Of a DNA stretch of 47,004 nucleotides, positions 19,753 through 32,500 are shown piece after piece. The DNA lies in contig JANBTH010000042.1 in the NCBI GenBank assembly GCA_027578815.1, forward strand, positions 1 to 47,004, read 5' to 3'. A model generated the notes under the pieces. The model was not told the DNA's origin and searched no databases. It worked only from the letters and a program-made list of their open reading frames with translations. The translations under genes were made by a program, and so were the position numbers. Each line of letters starts with the position of its first letter. Within the stretch, counting starts at the first letter, position 1. This DNA is from Coemansia sp. RSA 1804. Its lineage: Eukaryota > Kickxellomycota > Kickxellomycetes > Kickxellales > Kickxellaceae.

Positions 19753-20079
19753 CTAAACAGCAGAAAATATAGACGATTGCATTTCCTTAAACTGCCGATT
19801 GGCCTGGCCAAGTAGAACCTCAATACGCTGCGAATCGGTCTCGCTTCTGTATTTATCAAAATCAAAACGGATCCACTCGCACATCTCCTTGCGTGTTTTC
19901 TTGTCCGGGATCTGCTTGAGCAACCGCATGTACTTGCGGTACATTGCCAGCACTTTGCCACGCTGGATGAATTGCTTGAAAGATAGTGTCGGCTTGCTTT
20001 GTGCGGTGTAGGATCGCGTATTCAGCTGAAGGCCACTGATGCCGCGCCTGGCAATGGCGGTGATGATTGCTGTATTCAT
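19753..20079 (-). CDS. LYRM2: LYR-motif mitochondrial protein, LYRM2-like
   Basis: 108 residues. The N-terminus (MNTAIITAIARRGISGLQLN) is a mitochondrial presequence. The Complex1_LYR core follows: LSFKQFIQRGKVLAMYRKYM, where M-Y-R takes the place of L-Y-R, then RLLKQIPDKKTRKEMCEWIR with the conserved downstream Phe (IRFDFDKYRSET), and RIEVLLGQANRQFKEMQSS at the end. LYR proteins bind acyl carrier protein and help build respiratory complexes; LYRM2 has been tied to complex I. The L/F-K-Q-F start and I-x-x-L-x-x-G-x-x-Q-x-K-E ending fit LYRM2 better than other LYR proteins. The stop lies 87 bases from the zinc transporter stop, tail to tail. Confidence 0.88.
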   Translation of the reverse strand: MNTAIITAIARRGISGLQLNTRSYTAQSKPTLSFKQFIQRGKVLAMYRKYMRLLKQIPDKKTRKEMCEWIRFDFDKYRSETDSQRIEVLLGQANRQFKEMQSSIFSAV

Positions 20080-20551
20080 AGCCTCTTGTGAGTGTAGTTA
20101 CCCGATCCAACAGCAAGCAAGGATCCTATTTGATATAAAAAAGACAAACTGAGAAATAGAAAACAATCTAGAGCAGATCTAGATACTGTGCAATAGATAT
20201 GAAAAGTGTCTGATAAGGATATTAGGAAGAATAATTCGAGAACTGAATTGGAAAAGAAAAAGAAAAGGCAGAACCTGAAATAAAACCAAGGTTTTATGCA
20301 AGCGCTGCGAAAAAGAATTGTGCTTGTTTGATAAAAGACAAACAAATTATCTCGAGTTCAACGTCATTTCTTTTTACCTTTTTCCAAGTCTGCTGTTTGT
20401 TTTTACTTGCGGAATTTGCAACACTTTGTTTTCACTATTTTTTCCTTTGTATTTTCTTTTCCAAAACACACTTCCGCATTTTACATATAATTTCATTTAC
20501 CTCAATCTAAACAGCAAAGACCAGTTCCTACACAGATAAAATACAGACGCG
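20080..20551. other. Divergent promoter region between LYRM2 and FMP27
   Basis: 472 bases with start codons facing outward. A long pyrimidine-rich stretch on the plus strand (20370-20500) leads to the FMP27 ATG, and a purine-rich stretch lies on the LYRM2 side. No coding frame is supported and no clean TATA box is seen. Confidence 0.5.
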
Positions 20552-23500
20552 ATGCGATTGACGTTCCTACTACTTTTGGGGTTGCTCGTGCTGTCGCTGC
20601 TGCTGCCTTTGCCGCGACAGTATCTGGAGAACGGCTCAGCGATATACAATGCACTCGAGGCGCTGTGGATCCCCGAGAGCGTGCTGCATTTTATGCTCCA
20701 TCCAGCTTGCGTCACGCCTCTGGCCCACTTGATAACACTGCGCGTTCTGCACTTGCTGCTGAGCATCCCGATTCGCATGTTTCTATCCGGCTTTGGGCTG
20801 GATGTGCGCAGCTTCAGGGGAACAAGCATAACCGGGATGATTCTGTCTTTCCGGCTAAAGAACAAGATGGAGCTGGTTCTTCGTATCGACGAGATTGGGC
20901 TTGACGTTAGAACAATGCGTCGATTGCGCATCAGATTGCGCATGCGGTGGACACAGCTGAAGAGATATTTCCAGTCCCACCACTCGGGTCTGCCGCCCAC
21001 ATCAGACTCTGGAGCAGAGGGACACGGCGCGAGCGCTGCTCCCCAGACATCACGCGACAGCCTTGATTCGGCTCCGCCGACTGAATCCCACAGTTCGGGC
21101 GCCAACATGCACAGTTCTTCTACTCCTCCTCATTGTGGAAGCGGTAGCAGTGGTGTCCTGGCAAAGCGGCTTCAGCTGTATGCGCGAGGCGTACATCTTC
21201 AGCTGTTTGTGATGCCGGGACACAAGACAAAAAGTAACGACGATAGCGCAGAGGACTCAATGTGGTTTGGACTTGGTGACAGAGATGATGACGGCGGCGT
21301 TTCTGTATCGGAAGACGCTCCCCAGGACGCTGCTAACAGTACAACAAATGCGTCTGCCGATGAGCAGCATGGGAAGCACTTTCTTGACAGCAAAGCAAGA
21401 CAGTCTGCTGCGAACCTTGCAAAGAGGATCTCCAATACGCTGCGCACCTATACTTATTTTGCGTCGCTGTTCTCCCGCTGGGTGGATATCTCAGTAACCG
21501 ATCTTAGCCTAAATGTTGTGCGTAGCAACGAGATGGCACGCGCTGGCCATGGCGTCACGCTCCACATATCGAATGTTCTGCTATGGGCAGAGTCAGCTCG
21601 AGACAGCAGTCACCAAGGATCTGCTTCTGGTGGCCAGAGAAGTGCATGGACACAAATCGACATATTGAGTTCACTGCGCGGGATATTTGGCTGGGTGCTG
21701 CGTGTTACAAAGATATGGCGAGCTCGGCCTCTAGACGACCAGACGCTGGACCCTGCCGTACCAGAAACTGCAGCACAGAACATGTCGAGCAACATAATCA
21801 GCAGAAAGCGACTTCGTGAACGGCTGCGTAGACTCTCGTCTCGGTCTGGTGGGATGCGGGATCGCAGTCAAAAGTACCTGTCCACGCTTGCGCTCGAGGT
21901 CAACGGGATCCGTGTTTTTCCCGGAATAGATGGTGCGCAGCGGCACATGAATTCACGGTGGGAGCTGGTTAAAATGCTTGTAATGCAGGAAATGCTACCG
22001 TCAAAGTCGTCGTTCGCCGATGGCGATAAGCCCCACCACCGCGGCCCTGTGCTTGACTGCCAAAGATGCACGATCCGAAACGAAGTGATTACGTCGTTCT
22101 GGGGGCTTCCGAAAAAAATTGACCAGAGCATAGAGTTTGGCCAGACGCATATGCGCGCTGGTATCCTTGAGTCGCTTTTGGATGAAGTTGCTGTTATGTG
22201 TGTGGCTCCATCTGTGCGCATACCAGGCTTTTCCTTGCGTGGCCTTCGGGCGCTGAACAGCCAACTGGCCACCATTCTGCAACAATACGACCGAGATTCT
22301 TCCTCATCAAGCGGCGAAAGCGCAGACACTTCCTCAAAAGCCCAATCCACAGCAGAAAACAGCGCAGATCAGGCAGATCAGTCTAGCGCCGATGCAGAGT
22401 ATGCTCGTGACCAAGTAGGTCGCATACTGTTTCAATTGCATGAGGTCCTGAGCAAGCTGCGCATGGAGCACGTTGGTATAGCGCTGCGTGTGACTGAGTT
22501 TGTTTTTGATCTGCCGCTTTCTCCAGACAAAAATGATTTTATTATCAGAACGCCTGCGATGCTAAGATGGCGGCAGAGAGGTATAGAAGTCGAGTATGGC
22601 TATATGTGGAGTTCAGTTGGCAGTGGTCTCGAATCTCGCGTTAGCTCAGCAAAACTGCAGACAGATGAACAGAACCATGTGGTTGATCGTAATTCAGCAG
22701 ATATCAACCCAAATGGCTCAGACAATGAAGAAAACAGCAAGGATGAGCCCGCAGACTATGCATGGTCTGAAACCACAAGAGAGATGTTTAGACACAGTTT
22801 TGAAGGCGAGTATGCGCGTCGATCCAAGGATTCTACGGCGTTTATCCGCATTTCTGCAGGCCAGGTGCAGATGATTGCGCTCAAAACTCCTTCAATGACC
22901 CCAGACATCCGTGCCGAAGAGCTTGTGCCAAAGTCTTCTGGATTCAAGCTTCGGTACTGCACGCTGTATGGCGAAATGTCGGCGTTTTTGTCCGAGGATC
23001 TGAGCCAGCGCCCATGCCCGCAGCCTATATTTTCTCTAGAGGTTGGTCGGCCCGAGTTGCGACTAGATCTGCAGACGCAGCTTGCTATTGATGAGGCCAA
23101 GCTGTGGGCTAAGGGAATTGGACACCGTTTTGGGATGCTGCGCCGCGTGCTTCAGTTCAACTCTCCAAAAGACTCACAGAAGAAAGTGGATGTTCCTCGT
23201 AAAGGTTTGAGTCATAATGCTCGTGCTATTATCAGTCTTGTGTTTGCTGACGTCAAAGCCCATGTCATCATTGAGCGAGCAATGTACGTAGTACAGCCAG
23301 AAGTGCCACTGCAGCGCTCTGCACGTAGTGGTAAAGATTCGTCTGGAAGCCAGAAGAAGCACGTTGTAACGCGCGTACGTCATGTCGAGTGCCATTTTTC
23401 GTGGAATCTTTTTGATAATCACAATGATATAGCTGAATCCGACAGCGACGATGGCTCGGGCTCTGAGAGCAGCTCGAGCGGCAAAAGCCCATTGTACAGA

Positions 23501-26500
23501 ACACCGAATATGAATGGCCCAGATAAAGAACCTATGCCTGATGGTCTTGGTGACGATGATGTTCTTGTACCAAGAGTAAAGTTCCGACTAACTACCAGCC
23601 CTATATCTACGCGATGGGAGAATGCAACTGAGGCGACTGTCTATCGAAAGAAGGACACGATCTCAGGGACACTATTACATATTAAACATGGTGTTCGCTC
23701 CCATGGCACAGCCCGGCTGTGTATTGGCCAGACCGCTGAAGCCATGTCCATGCCAAGGGCTAATGTTGATATCAATACCGAGGTGAGCGAGGTTACTGTG
23801 ATGGCCCGTGACTATGATTTTCGGAACTGGCTTTCGATGCAGCCTTTGTGGCTCGCAGCGGAGCTAATGCGCGTATTAGACAATGACCACAAGAAAAAAG
23901 AGTCGTCGCCGCTTTTACAATCGCCAGCTCCTACAGCTCCCACACCTTCTAATGGTGTAAGTCACAAGAGCGAATCCTTTTATTTGCCCCCAGTGCAGGA
24001 GCGGCGCAAGGATCTGACTGCGACAATGTGCACGGTGTTTGAAAGCGTGCGACTGACTATCATGGCGTGCGATAACGATGAGGACGTGCAGAGTGGGATT
24101 GAACATGGCACGCAAATATGCTTTTCTCGCGGGAATGCTGCTCTGCGTGTTAATGGCGGGTCTCTTGAATCGCCGCATTCGTTTGGGTTTCGTTCAGATG
24201 CCGGAAGAACAACGTTGAATATCGAGTGCCAGAGAGCGTCAATGTTTCTTCTTTCTGCTGTGTCCAAAGCCTCGGCACGCTCTGATGTTTTACAGCAGAG
24301 CAATTCCTTGTACAGCGATTTCTCTGCTGAAGATCTCTGCGGATATATTCCAGATACCGTCAATGAGCATATAGTTCTGCTGCGTCCCCAGTTTAACTAC
24401 AGCAGACGCAAGGTTGAGCCGTTCAGGTCAAGCCTCATTTTTGATCTAAACACATCGAGCTTTTCAGGCACAACAGGCGTCAGCTCTGTATACAGGTGGT
24501 CCGTGTTTATGCACCATGTGAAATACTGGTTGCGTAGAAAGAAGCTTGCGCGGAGAATGGCAACACAGCATGTCGCGCCTTCTCCTCCGGACGACATCCT
24601 GGTGTCTATTAACAGCGATCTTCTTGATTTGCAAGGCGACTTGGTTTTGCCGCTCTTCTTTGACCTTGATGTTGGGCTTGCAAAGTCGTTTGAGGCAGAG
24701 CACAACAAGGGCGCACTGGGAAAGCAGAGTCCTCAGATGAGGCTCAAGATGCCGCATGTTCGCTTCAAAATTGAGAAGACCAAGGATTCGACAGACAACG
24801 ATCTCACTATTGCTATCCGCAGTCCGATTGCAACGTTTTACGGCTCATCGACTCCAAGAGGCCAGAGAACCAGGTGCAGCATGCAACCGCTGATGTCTCT
24901 TAAAGAGTGCAACATGTCGTTCAAATTCCCAAACAAGAAAAAGCGTGCAGAGCTTGGCGCAAAGGACGGGGTGCGCCGCAACAGTACCTACAGTCATATA
25001 GACATTGCGTTTGAGCGTGCTGCGATGGCTATTGGACATAGGTACAACATGGCAGAGACCATCGACGGGTACTTGCTGCTTCAGAAGGGCTGCAAGCGTA
25101 TTGCGCGCAAATCTACGTCTTCCTGCTTTCCGCCGCTTCCTTTTCCAGAGGAAGCGCTTGATCGACCTTGCACAGCAAAGATGGTGCTATCAGCCCTGGG
25201 CAACCCGCGAACCATGATGCCTCCACCACTTCGCTCACTGAGCAATACTTTTCCTACCATGTCGCCTGAGCTGGCTGAGCCAGACGACATACCTTCTATT
25301 GATTTTCATGGACCAGAATTCAGCATAATGATCCATGACGATCCATTTGAGACTGCACTCTCCCGGATCTACCAGGTCGGGTTGCACGAGCAACGCGAGC
25401 GGCTCAGTCGTCTGGAGAGCTTCAACACGAAGGCCGAGGCCCTGCGTGCTAAGCGAGAGCAAGAGTTTATGCTGCGTAGGGCTGCGATGAAGAAAAGTAG
25501 TCGAGGGCTCCGTGAGGCTTCAGAGACAGCGAAGAGTTCCAAGGATTTGTATGGCCATCGTCGGCACAAACGGACCAGTGGCAGGCCGCCTAAGAGCAGA
25601 CGCGCGATGAAGGAATCAAACACATTCTCCAGCACCGATCGTGTTGGCTCAAGGACATGGGTGAATATGCGGTCCGCGATGACACATTCAGCTACATTTA
25701 CATCAACAAGCACTTCGGATCCGCACAGAGATGGTACCAGATACTCGCATTCGCGCACTAGCAACGCCCTTCCTCAGCAAGTTGGAATGAACGGCGTTGC
25801 GTCTATGAGCATGCAGGATGTGACCATGGCAGTGTCAGCTGGAGGTGAGATCAAGTCTCGCCATCGCACGAACAGCGCTGCAGCAGAGACAACGCATGGA
25901 TCATTAGTCTCGCTGTCAAGCGAAGGCCAGGCATCTGTTAATGCAGGAGAAGACGGCCTGGGCCATGTCAATGAAACCGATGACAACGATGAGGAGCACA
26001 ATTATGAGGACGTCGTTGGCGATAGCAATGGCCCTGAAAGCCACCAGCAGGTGCTAGATCTAGTCAATGCGGAAATAGACGCAGCGTACCAACGGCTCAT
26101 GCTAGTTGAGGCGCGCGAATGGGTCAAGGCAATCCGTAAAAAGATGATGCCGCCACAAGCTGCTGACGACGAAGAAGCCCAGATTAACAACGGAATGGAC
26201 TTTGGCGAGATCTTTGATATGCCAAGTGCGACATCCAACAGCCACGCAGAGCAGCGATGTGGATCGCCGAATGCTCTACCTCCTTATAGCTATGCTGCCT
26301 CATCGTGGACCCATCCATCCGTTCCGCTTGGCCATCTGTTTATGTCACCAATCTGGGTTTCGCTCGATACGCCGCTCTCGCTGTTGGAATTTGATCAGAT
26401 AGAACGGTACTTGCGTTACTTGGACCCTACAACGCCGCATAACCCCAAATGGTCAACGCTTGTCCCGACCCGACTGCGCATAAAGTGCGGAGGAGTGAAA

Positions 26501-29500
26501 ATGCAGCTGCGCGACTTCCCATTTCCACTGTTCAAGGTACCCGATCCTTATCGTTCGGAAACAGACGATACCACTCTGCAGTCGGTGAAGAGCTACGACA
26601 GTCTTTACGGTGGTATCGAAGTCAGCGGCAGTTTTGTGATTGCTGAACGCATAGCCGATGAGAACTCTCTTAGATCCGTGTGCATTCCAGTTGGTCCGCG
26701 CTCCAAAGATTCAGATATCAACCTTGCTCGGGTTGGATGGTACTTTTCAAAGTCGTTGCAGTTCCCGCGGATCTTTAGTTCGCTGTCGGTAATGTTGTTT
26801 TCTGCTCCATCCACGCTTAATGGCGAGGAAGTGCTTTCCTTTCAACACAAGTATCTGCAGTCTCGTCTTCCGCCGCTGCCAATCATGTCCACTTGGGGCG
26901 TGAGCTATCAACCGGTGATATCGGCTTTTATGCAGCGCTTGGAATCTATTACTTCCAAGAGTGCAGATGTCAGTCCTAGTCTTCCGTGGTGGGACAAGCA
27001 GCGCTTACGAAATCACATCAGAGTCCGGATGGCCGTTATTGATGCGCCCCAGATCTCCGAACAGCCTTTGAACAAAGCGCATCTTAATGCAGACGATCTT
27101 GGCATCCGAATTCCTGGAAACCAGTCGCCTTCCGAAAAGCAGGGTCAGGGTGAGAATAAAGAATCCAGCAACAGTTGCCAGGATGTGGATTCGACCGGCG
27201 AAAAGGGCCAGATGTTTTTCTTGGCACTTGATGGTCGTGATCCATACCAGGTTACCCAGAAGCCTGGCAGCTATCTGTTCACGATGCGCGGCGGAGTGAG
27301 AGTCTGCATAAATGAAGGGATTCCAGGTAGTGAGCTCTGGGACACAGCTTCTGGCCGTGGTATCTACTCGGTTCCTACTGAAGAGGCTGTCCCGCCATCA
27401 GCTACTTTAGGCGAGTTCCTGCGCTTGCGATGCAAAGAGTTTTTGATGGGTGTTCCTATCATTGTGGACAGGCAGTCGATGCTTCTCAAGTCGATTGACC
27501 CTCTGTTTGGCATTGGCGGCGAGGTTGCTGAGGAGTCTACTCCCGACATTGACGATTTTAATGGAGACAACACTCTTTCGCACACCGACACGCTGTCATG
27601 GAAAAAGGCTTACAGCGATCTCTTGCGCAGTATTAGCAGGGCAAACAGCGCGCGCTATACGTTTGTAACACAGAGCGTTCATCAGCTCTATCACAAAGGC
27701 ATGCTGCATCTTTCTGGAGGGGTGAGGCTGGGGATCGGGATCTCATCGTATATCCCCCCGGACAGCTCTGGACTTCGTCACAACCACTGGGAGGTTCAGC
27801 CCATAGCCCCCGAGCGTGCCGTTGCTCTGGCGGCAAGAGGTATTAGAGATGCGTACGTTGGCTGCCGAAGCTCAAAGTTGCATACCAGTGTAAGCCTTCT
27901 TTGTCCCTTCACTGAAAAGGAATCCCAGAAGACTAGCAGACCGTTTGTTGATATGTATCTCGACCACGGAGACGGAATTTGTTTGGACGCTGGCGACAAC
28001 AATTCTGGAATACTTTGCCTTCGACGGCCAAACAAATCTATCCTCGAGAAAGAGCCCAAACAATGGAACGTCTACGACACGGATGCTCTGGTATCTCCTA
28101 TGCACTCGCTATTACCCAGAGATATTGATAACGCTGGTGTACCGAGCGGATCTAGTAAGGATCTGTCGAATGCTCAGGACATGTTCTTTACGCCATTTTC
28201 ATGCCATGATTTCTCTGGCGAGCCAGGTCAGGATTCACCACATGCAGCATTCACTGCGCGCCGCGACTCTGAAGGTCCAAAGGAGCGGGCAATTGCCAAG
28301 CCGCAATGCCAGATCCATGCATCGGCGGCTACAGTTGAGGGTGTAACCAACTTTTTGCCTCTCTTTGTTGCCCGAATGATGCTTCCTGTACGCAAAGGCA
28401 CACTTTATCCGTTTACCGAAACGTCGGGCAACAAGCTCGGCATGTGTTTACGCAGCATTCGGCTTGTCCTTGACCTGAAGAATGTTGAGCTTGCTTATTC
28501 ACAGCGTGACTTTGAAGTTAAAGAGATGGAGACGAAAGAGATGGCAATACTGGGCTATGGCGATACAGCTAAAAACAATGGCTTATCACCAACGCCATCC
28601 GAAGGACCTGGCGATAGTGCTGGCCAAGGGAGATTAGGTGCCAAGGCAGAGGGCACTATGCGCGAATTGAAGGCTCGTGTCGAGTCCTTCTCCTTCAACT
28701 TGTTGCTAGAGCAGACATCGGTTAAGCTGCAGGTTGGAACAGCCTCGGCAAGTCCGTCTTCAGCGCCAAATGTCGAGGAAGTTCTTGGCGATATTTCTGA
28801 AATTGGCGTTGATGTTGTCGATGGCAAGTCAGCTGATAACTCGAGTGCCAACTCTTTCAGCAGAAATTCCAGAGCCGCGTCCTTCTCCACTGACCAAGCA
28901 TGGCTGGATCGGTCAAAGCAAAAGACTGGTAGCAGCAGCAGCCATATCTCTACTATGCCGCGTGTTGAGTCAACATCCAGACTGGCACGCAAAAAGACGA
29001 CAGAAACAAATGTTTTGCGCTGGAGCGTTGGCGATGCTAGTCTGGAGATTGATTACCTGGATGTGCGTCTGACCCAGATGTCCTTTATTATGCCAGTGTT
29101 CTTCAACCCGATGGCTGAGGATATTTTCAAAACGTGTACACAGTATAATGGGCTCTGGTTTGATGGCGATTCGCTCAGCGCATTGCCAGAGTTTGAGCGG
29201 AGCTGGATATCTAATACGAGTATTCGCGATCTAAAGGAGCTGGACATTAGCGAGTCGATTTTCAGCAATCCAAGCATTGTATGCGTGCTCTGGTCGCCGC
29301 GAATGGTTTACTTTACGCAGAGGCCGGAGTGGACGCACTTTGACAATGCTCTTGATGACATCCTTGACTTCAACGCAGCACCCGCAAGCATGTCGTCGCC
29401 AAGATCAGATGCGGGACCAGAACCCAGCTTATCCAAGGTCCCTTCCACTGGTGCCGATTTGCAGAGTATCGCACACCATCTTTCTCACCAGCCAGAGTCG

Positions 29501-32500
29501 CTGTTTGGTCCAGGCGGCCTTGCATCCTTGACTTCAACTGTCGCGGGCGCCTATCGGGATGAAAACACTGCCGAAGACCACTCGCTGCTTCAGCGCAGTC
29601 TTAGTGCCCATAGAGCTCGGGCGCTCAGCGACTTGAGACAGGCCAGCCATCCCTCTCGTCCATATACAAGCAGCAATGCCCCTCCTTCTATGAGCGTTGG
29701 TGGTGAGGCAAGCGTGGCAACACCACACCGCCGCAATACGTCCATGCCATGGGTTACGGGCAACAGCGATGTGGCCAGTAGTCTCCAGAGCGGCGATGCT
29801 TCGGAGGTGCCTATTCCCCTTTCGTTGGCATTGCATCCAGCAACGACACAGTCGCACTTTGGGTTCTTGGGAAGCATATTCCCAACGGTGCAACCCGTGC
29901 ATAAGCCATCCACACCTCCACCGCAGCTTGCGTCAGCTTCTGGGACACCCAGCTCATCGCCATACCCCTTGGATATCCAGACACGAAACGGTGGTGATCT
30001 GACTGCAGACAGTAAAAGTCCGCAATCTGCAATGCAATACAAATCGTCGTTCCACCTGTTGGAGCTTGCCAGATCGCGCCAGAGACGGCTTACAACAAGC
30101 AACTCGCGCCATTCGATCAAGGATGTGCACCCTTCTTCCCAGAGTACACGCGATATGGAGCCTGGTAGTGCTATGACTGTGGAGCTTCAGCGTCTGCCGA
30201 GCATCCATGCTGAGCAAACACTAACAACGAACAACCAAATGTCGCGTATGATGCCGACTGGACCAGACCCAAAGGTGATAATGCGCGACTCGCGATCCAC
30301 GCAGGCGATGCTGCTGTGCAAGCGAAAGGAGATGTTGGGTACTGCTATTCGGCAAGAGCAGGCGGAATTAGATGTCCTTAGCCACGAATTTGAGCTTGCA
30401 CCTAGTCGACACAATGAGAGCTATCGCAGGGAAATGGTTCGAAAGGCCGAGCATATCTATGAGCTTGTTGCCAGACGAAAGCTCATCAACCGCTGCCTGC
30501 GATTCCTGGGCGTCGATCTGAATGTCTCTGCATCTGCCCAGCCAGGAGGATCGCTGTATTTCAACGAAGACGACGAGGGCGAGCTGGCTGACCCTGACAC
30601 CCAGCACGTCGAGAAGATTCTTGCGTCGCTCTATCGCCATCGCTGCTTGATATACTCCGGATATTTGATCTGGACCGCGCAGGTGAGAGACAAATTGATG
30701 CGGTTCCTGTATATCCAGGACTGCTTGACTGCGATATCGTACTATATGTCAGAAACTGCGACAAAGGTTGTGCGCAAGGGTGCATCATCCAGAGAGCAGG
30801 ATGACTTTGACTGCGAAAGCTCGATTCCTGCGGCATCAGGACAAAATGCAAGGAGGACGCCCTCGTCGTCGGCTGCTGGCAAGGGTCAGAGGCGCCATAC
30901 CCGACGTCGTCAAAGCCCTACTGAAGCAACGCCAGGAGAAAAGCAACAGCAGCAGCAGAACCAGTATTTGGCACCAAACTCGGGCGAAGATTGGGCACAG
31001 TCTCGTAAGCGAAGCATGTCTACCGGGCAGGAGAGCACTACCTCAGCATCATCTGGCCGCACACTGCAGCTACCGGGGCTTTTACGGCGCCTTCGAAGCA
31101 ACGATCGGCTTTCCGAGCGCAGTTCAAAGGGCTCGTCCAAGGGATCCGCTTGGAAGTCGATGATGTCTGGGTTTGGCAAGCAGAAGACAGAGGATTCGCA
31201 GAGCCACCACAAACATAAGCACGAGCACAAGCATCAGCATGAGCACAAGCAGAGGCCGAAAGACGCTAAAAAGAAGCCCAAGGAGCGCGTCAAGGAGGGG
31301 CACAAGTCGTCGAAAGCAAGACTCGTGAACAACAAGTTTGAGCGAGGACTGAAGAATGTGTGGGATGACTTTATGCACTACCGCCCTTACTATTCTATTC
31401 TGGTAGAGTTTTTGAACTCGCAGGTGTCGATGCGTGTCGACGAGAACGAAAGCGCAACATCGGCTATAGCTGTTGCTGAGCGGGTCCAGCTGCACCGCAT
31501 TCTTCTGTGCAATGAAAGCGATGTTGTCGACAATTTTGTTTCTGACGGATCGAATAGTCTTCATGTCACTCCACCTGACGACGAGTCGATTGTCAAGACG
31601 CGCAACTTGATTGAACTTGAAAATGTCCAAGTGTTTACTGCCAAGCGCGAGGACTTTAGGAACCTGCCTGCCTACTTTGTGGACTGCATGTACGGATCGA
31701 GGACTGAGAGCGGCTCGTCCAAGCTAAGCAACATTTGGCCCGCATGGATCCCGATAGAGCTGCTTCTGAGCCAGTCAAAGCAGAAGATCCGTGGTATCTT
31801 TGATGACCTTGAGGAAGAGAGCAAGCGGTTTAACCAGAACCGCGACGATGGCAGCAACAGCTCCGACAGCGACGGGGATTGCAAGGAGGATGGTTTTAGC
31901 AACGGTGAAGAAGGCGAAACAGCAGACAATCACCGTAGCCAGCGTCTGGCTGGCCACACAAGGCCTGCTGAAAACGCACGGCGCAAGAACAGCCAACGCG
32001 GAAAGGCTTGGTGGCTCGAGGATCTGAGCAAGTACAAGCGCCTTATGGATCGCAACAATGGCTTGGTTGTTTACGACAAGGCAAATCCGCATCGGATTCA
32101 GGGCGACACAAGCGAACGCACTAGTGTTGCTGCTGCTGCTAAGGAAAATGATGTGAACAACGATAACGATGACGCTCATACTTCTGCAAATGGGGCTCGT
32201 CGTGCTGGAACTGATGGTGCTTCTGCTGAAGAGAACGTTGCCAGTCCAAGATCTGGTAAATTTGGGGCGCTGGATCCAAACAACCATGCCAGGAAGCACG
32301 GACACTCTGTCTCGAATAACGGACTCGGCGGATATGACTCTGATGACGCGAGTGCCCCGCTTCCGGCTGCTTCGATTGACGAGGACAAGGCAGTCAGAAG
32401 CAGCGGCAGTCAGGGCCTTTCGCACCGTGCCAATCACTTTTCAGTGTTTCTGCCGGAGCTGAATCTTGCGTGCACAGCTGAGCAATACATCTCTTTGTAC

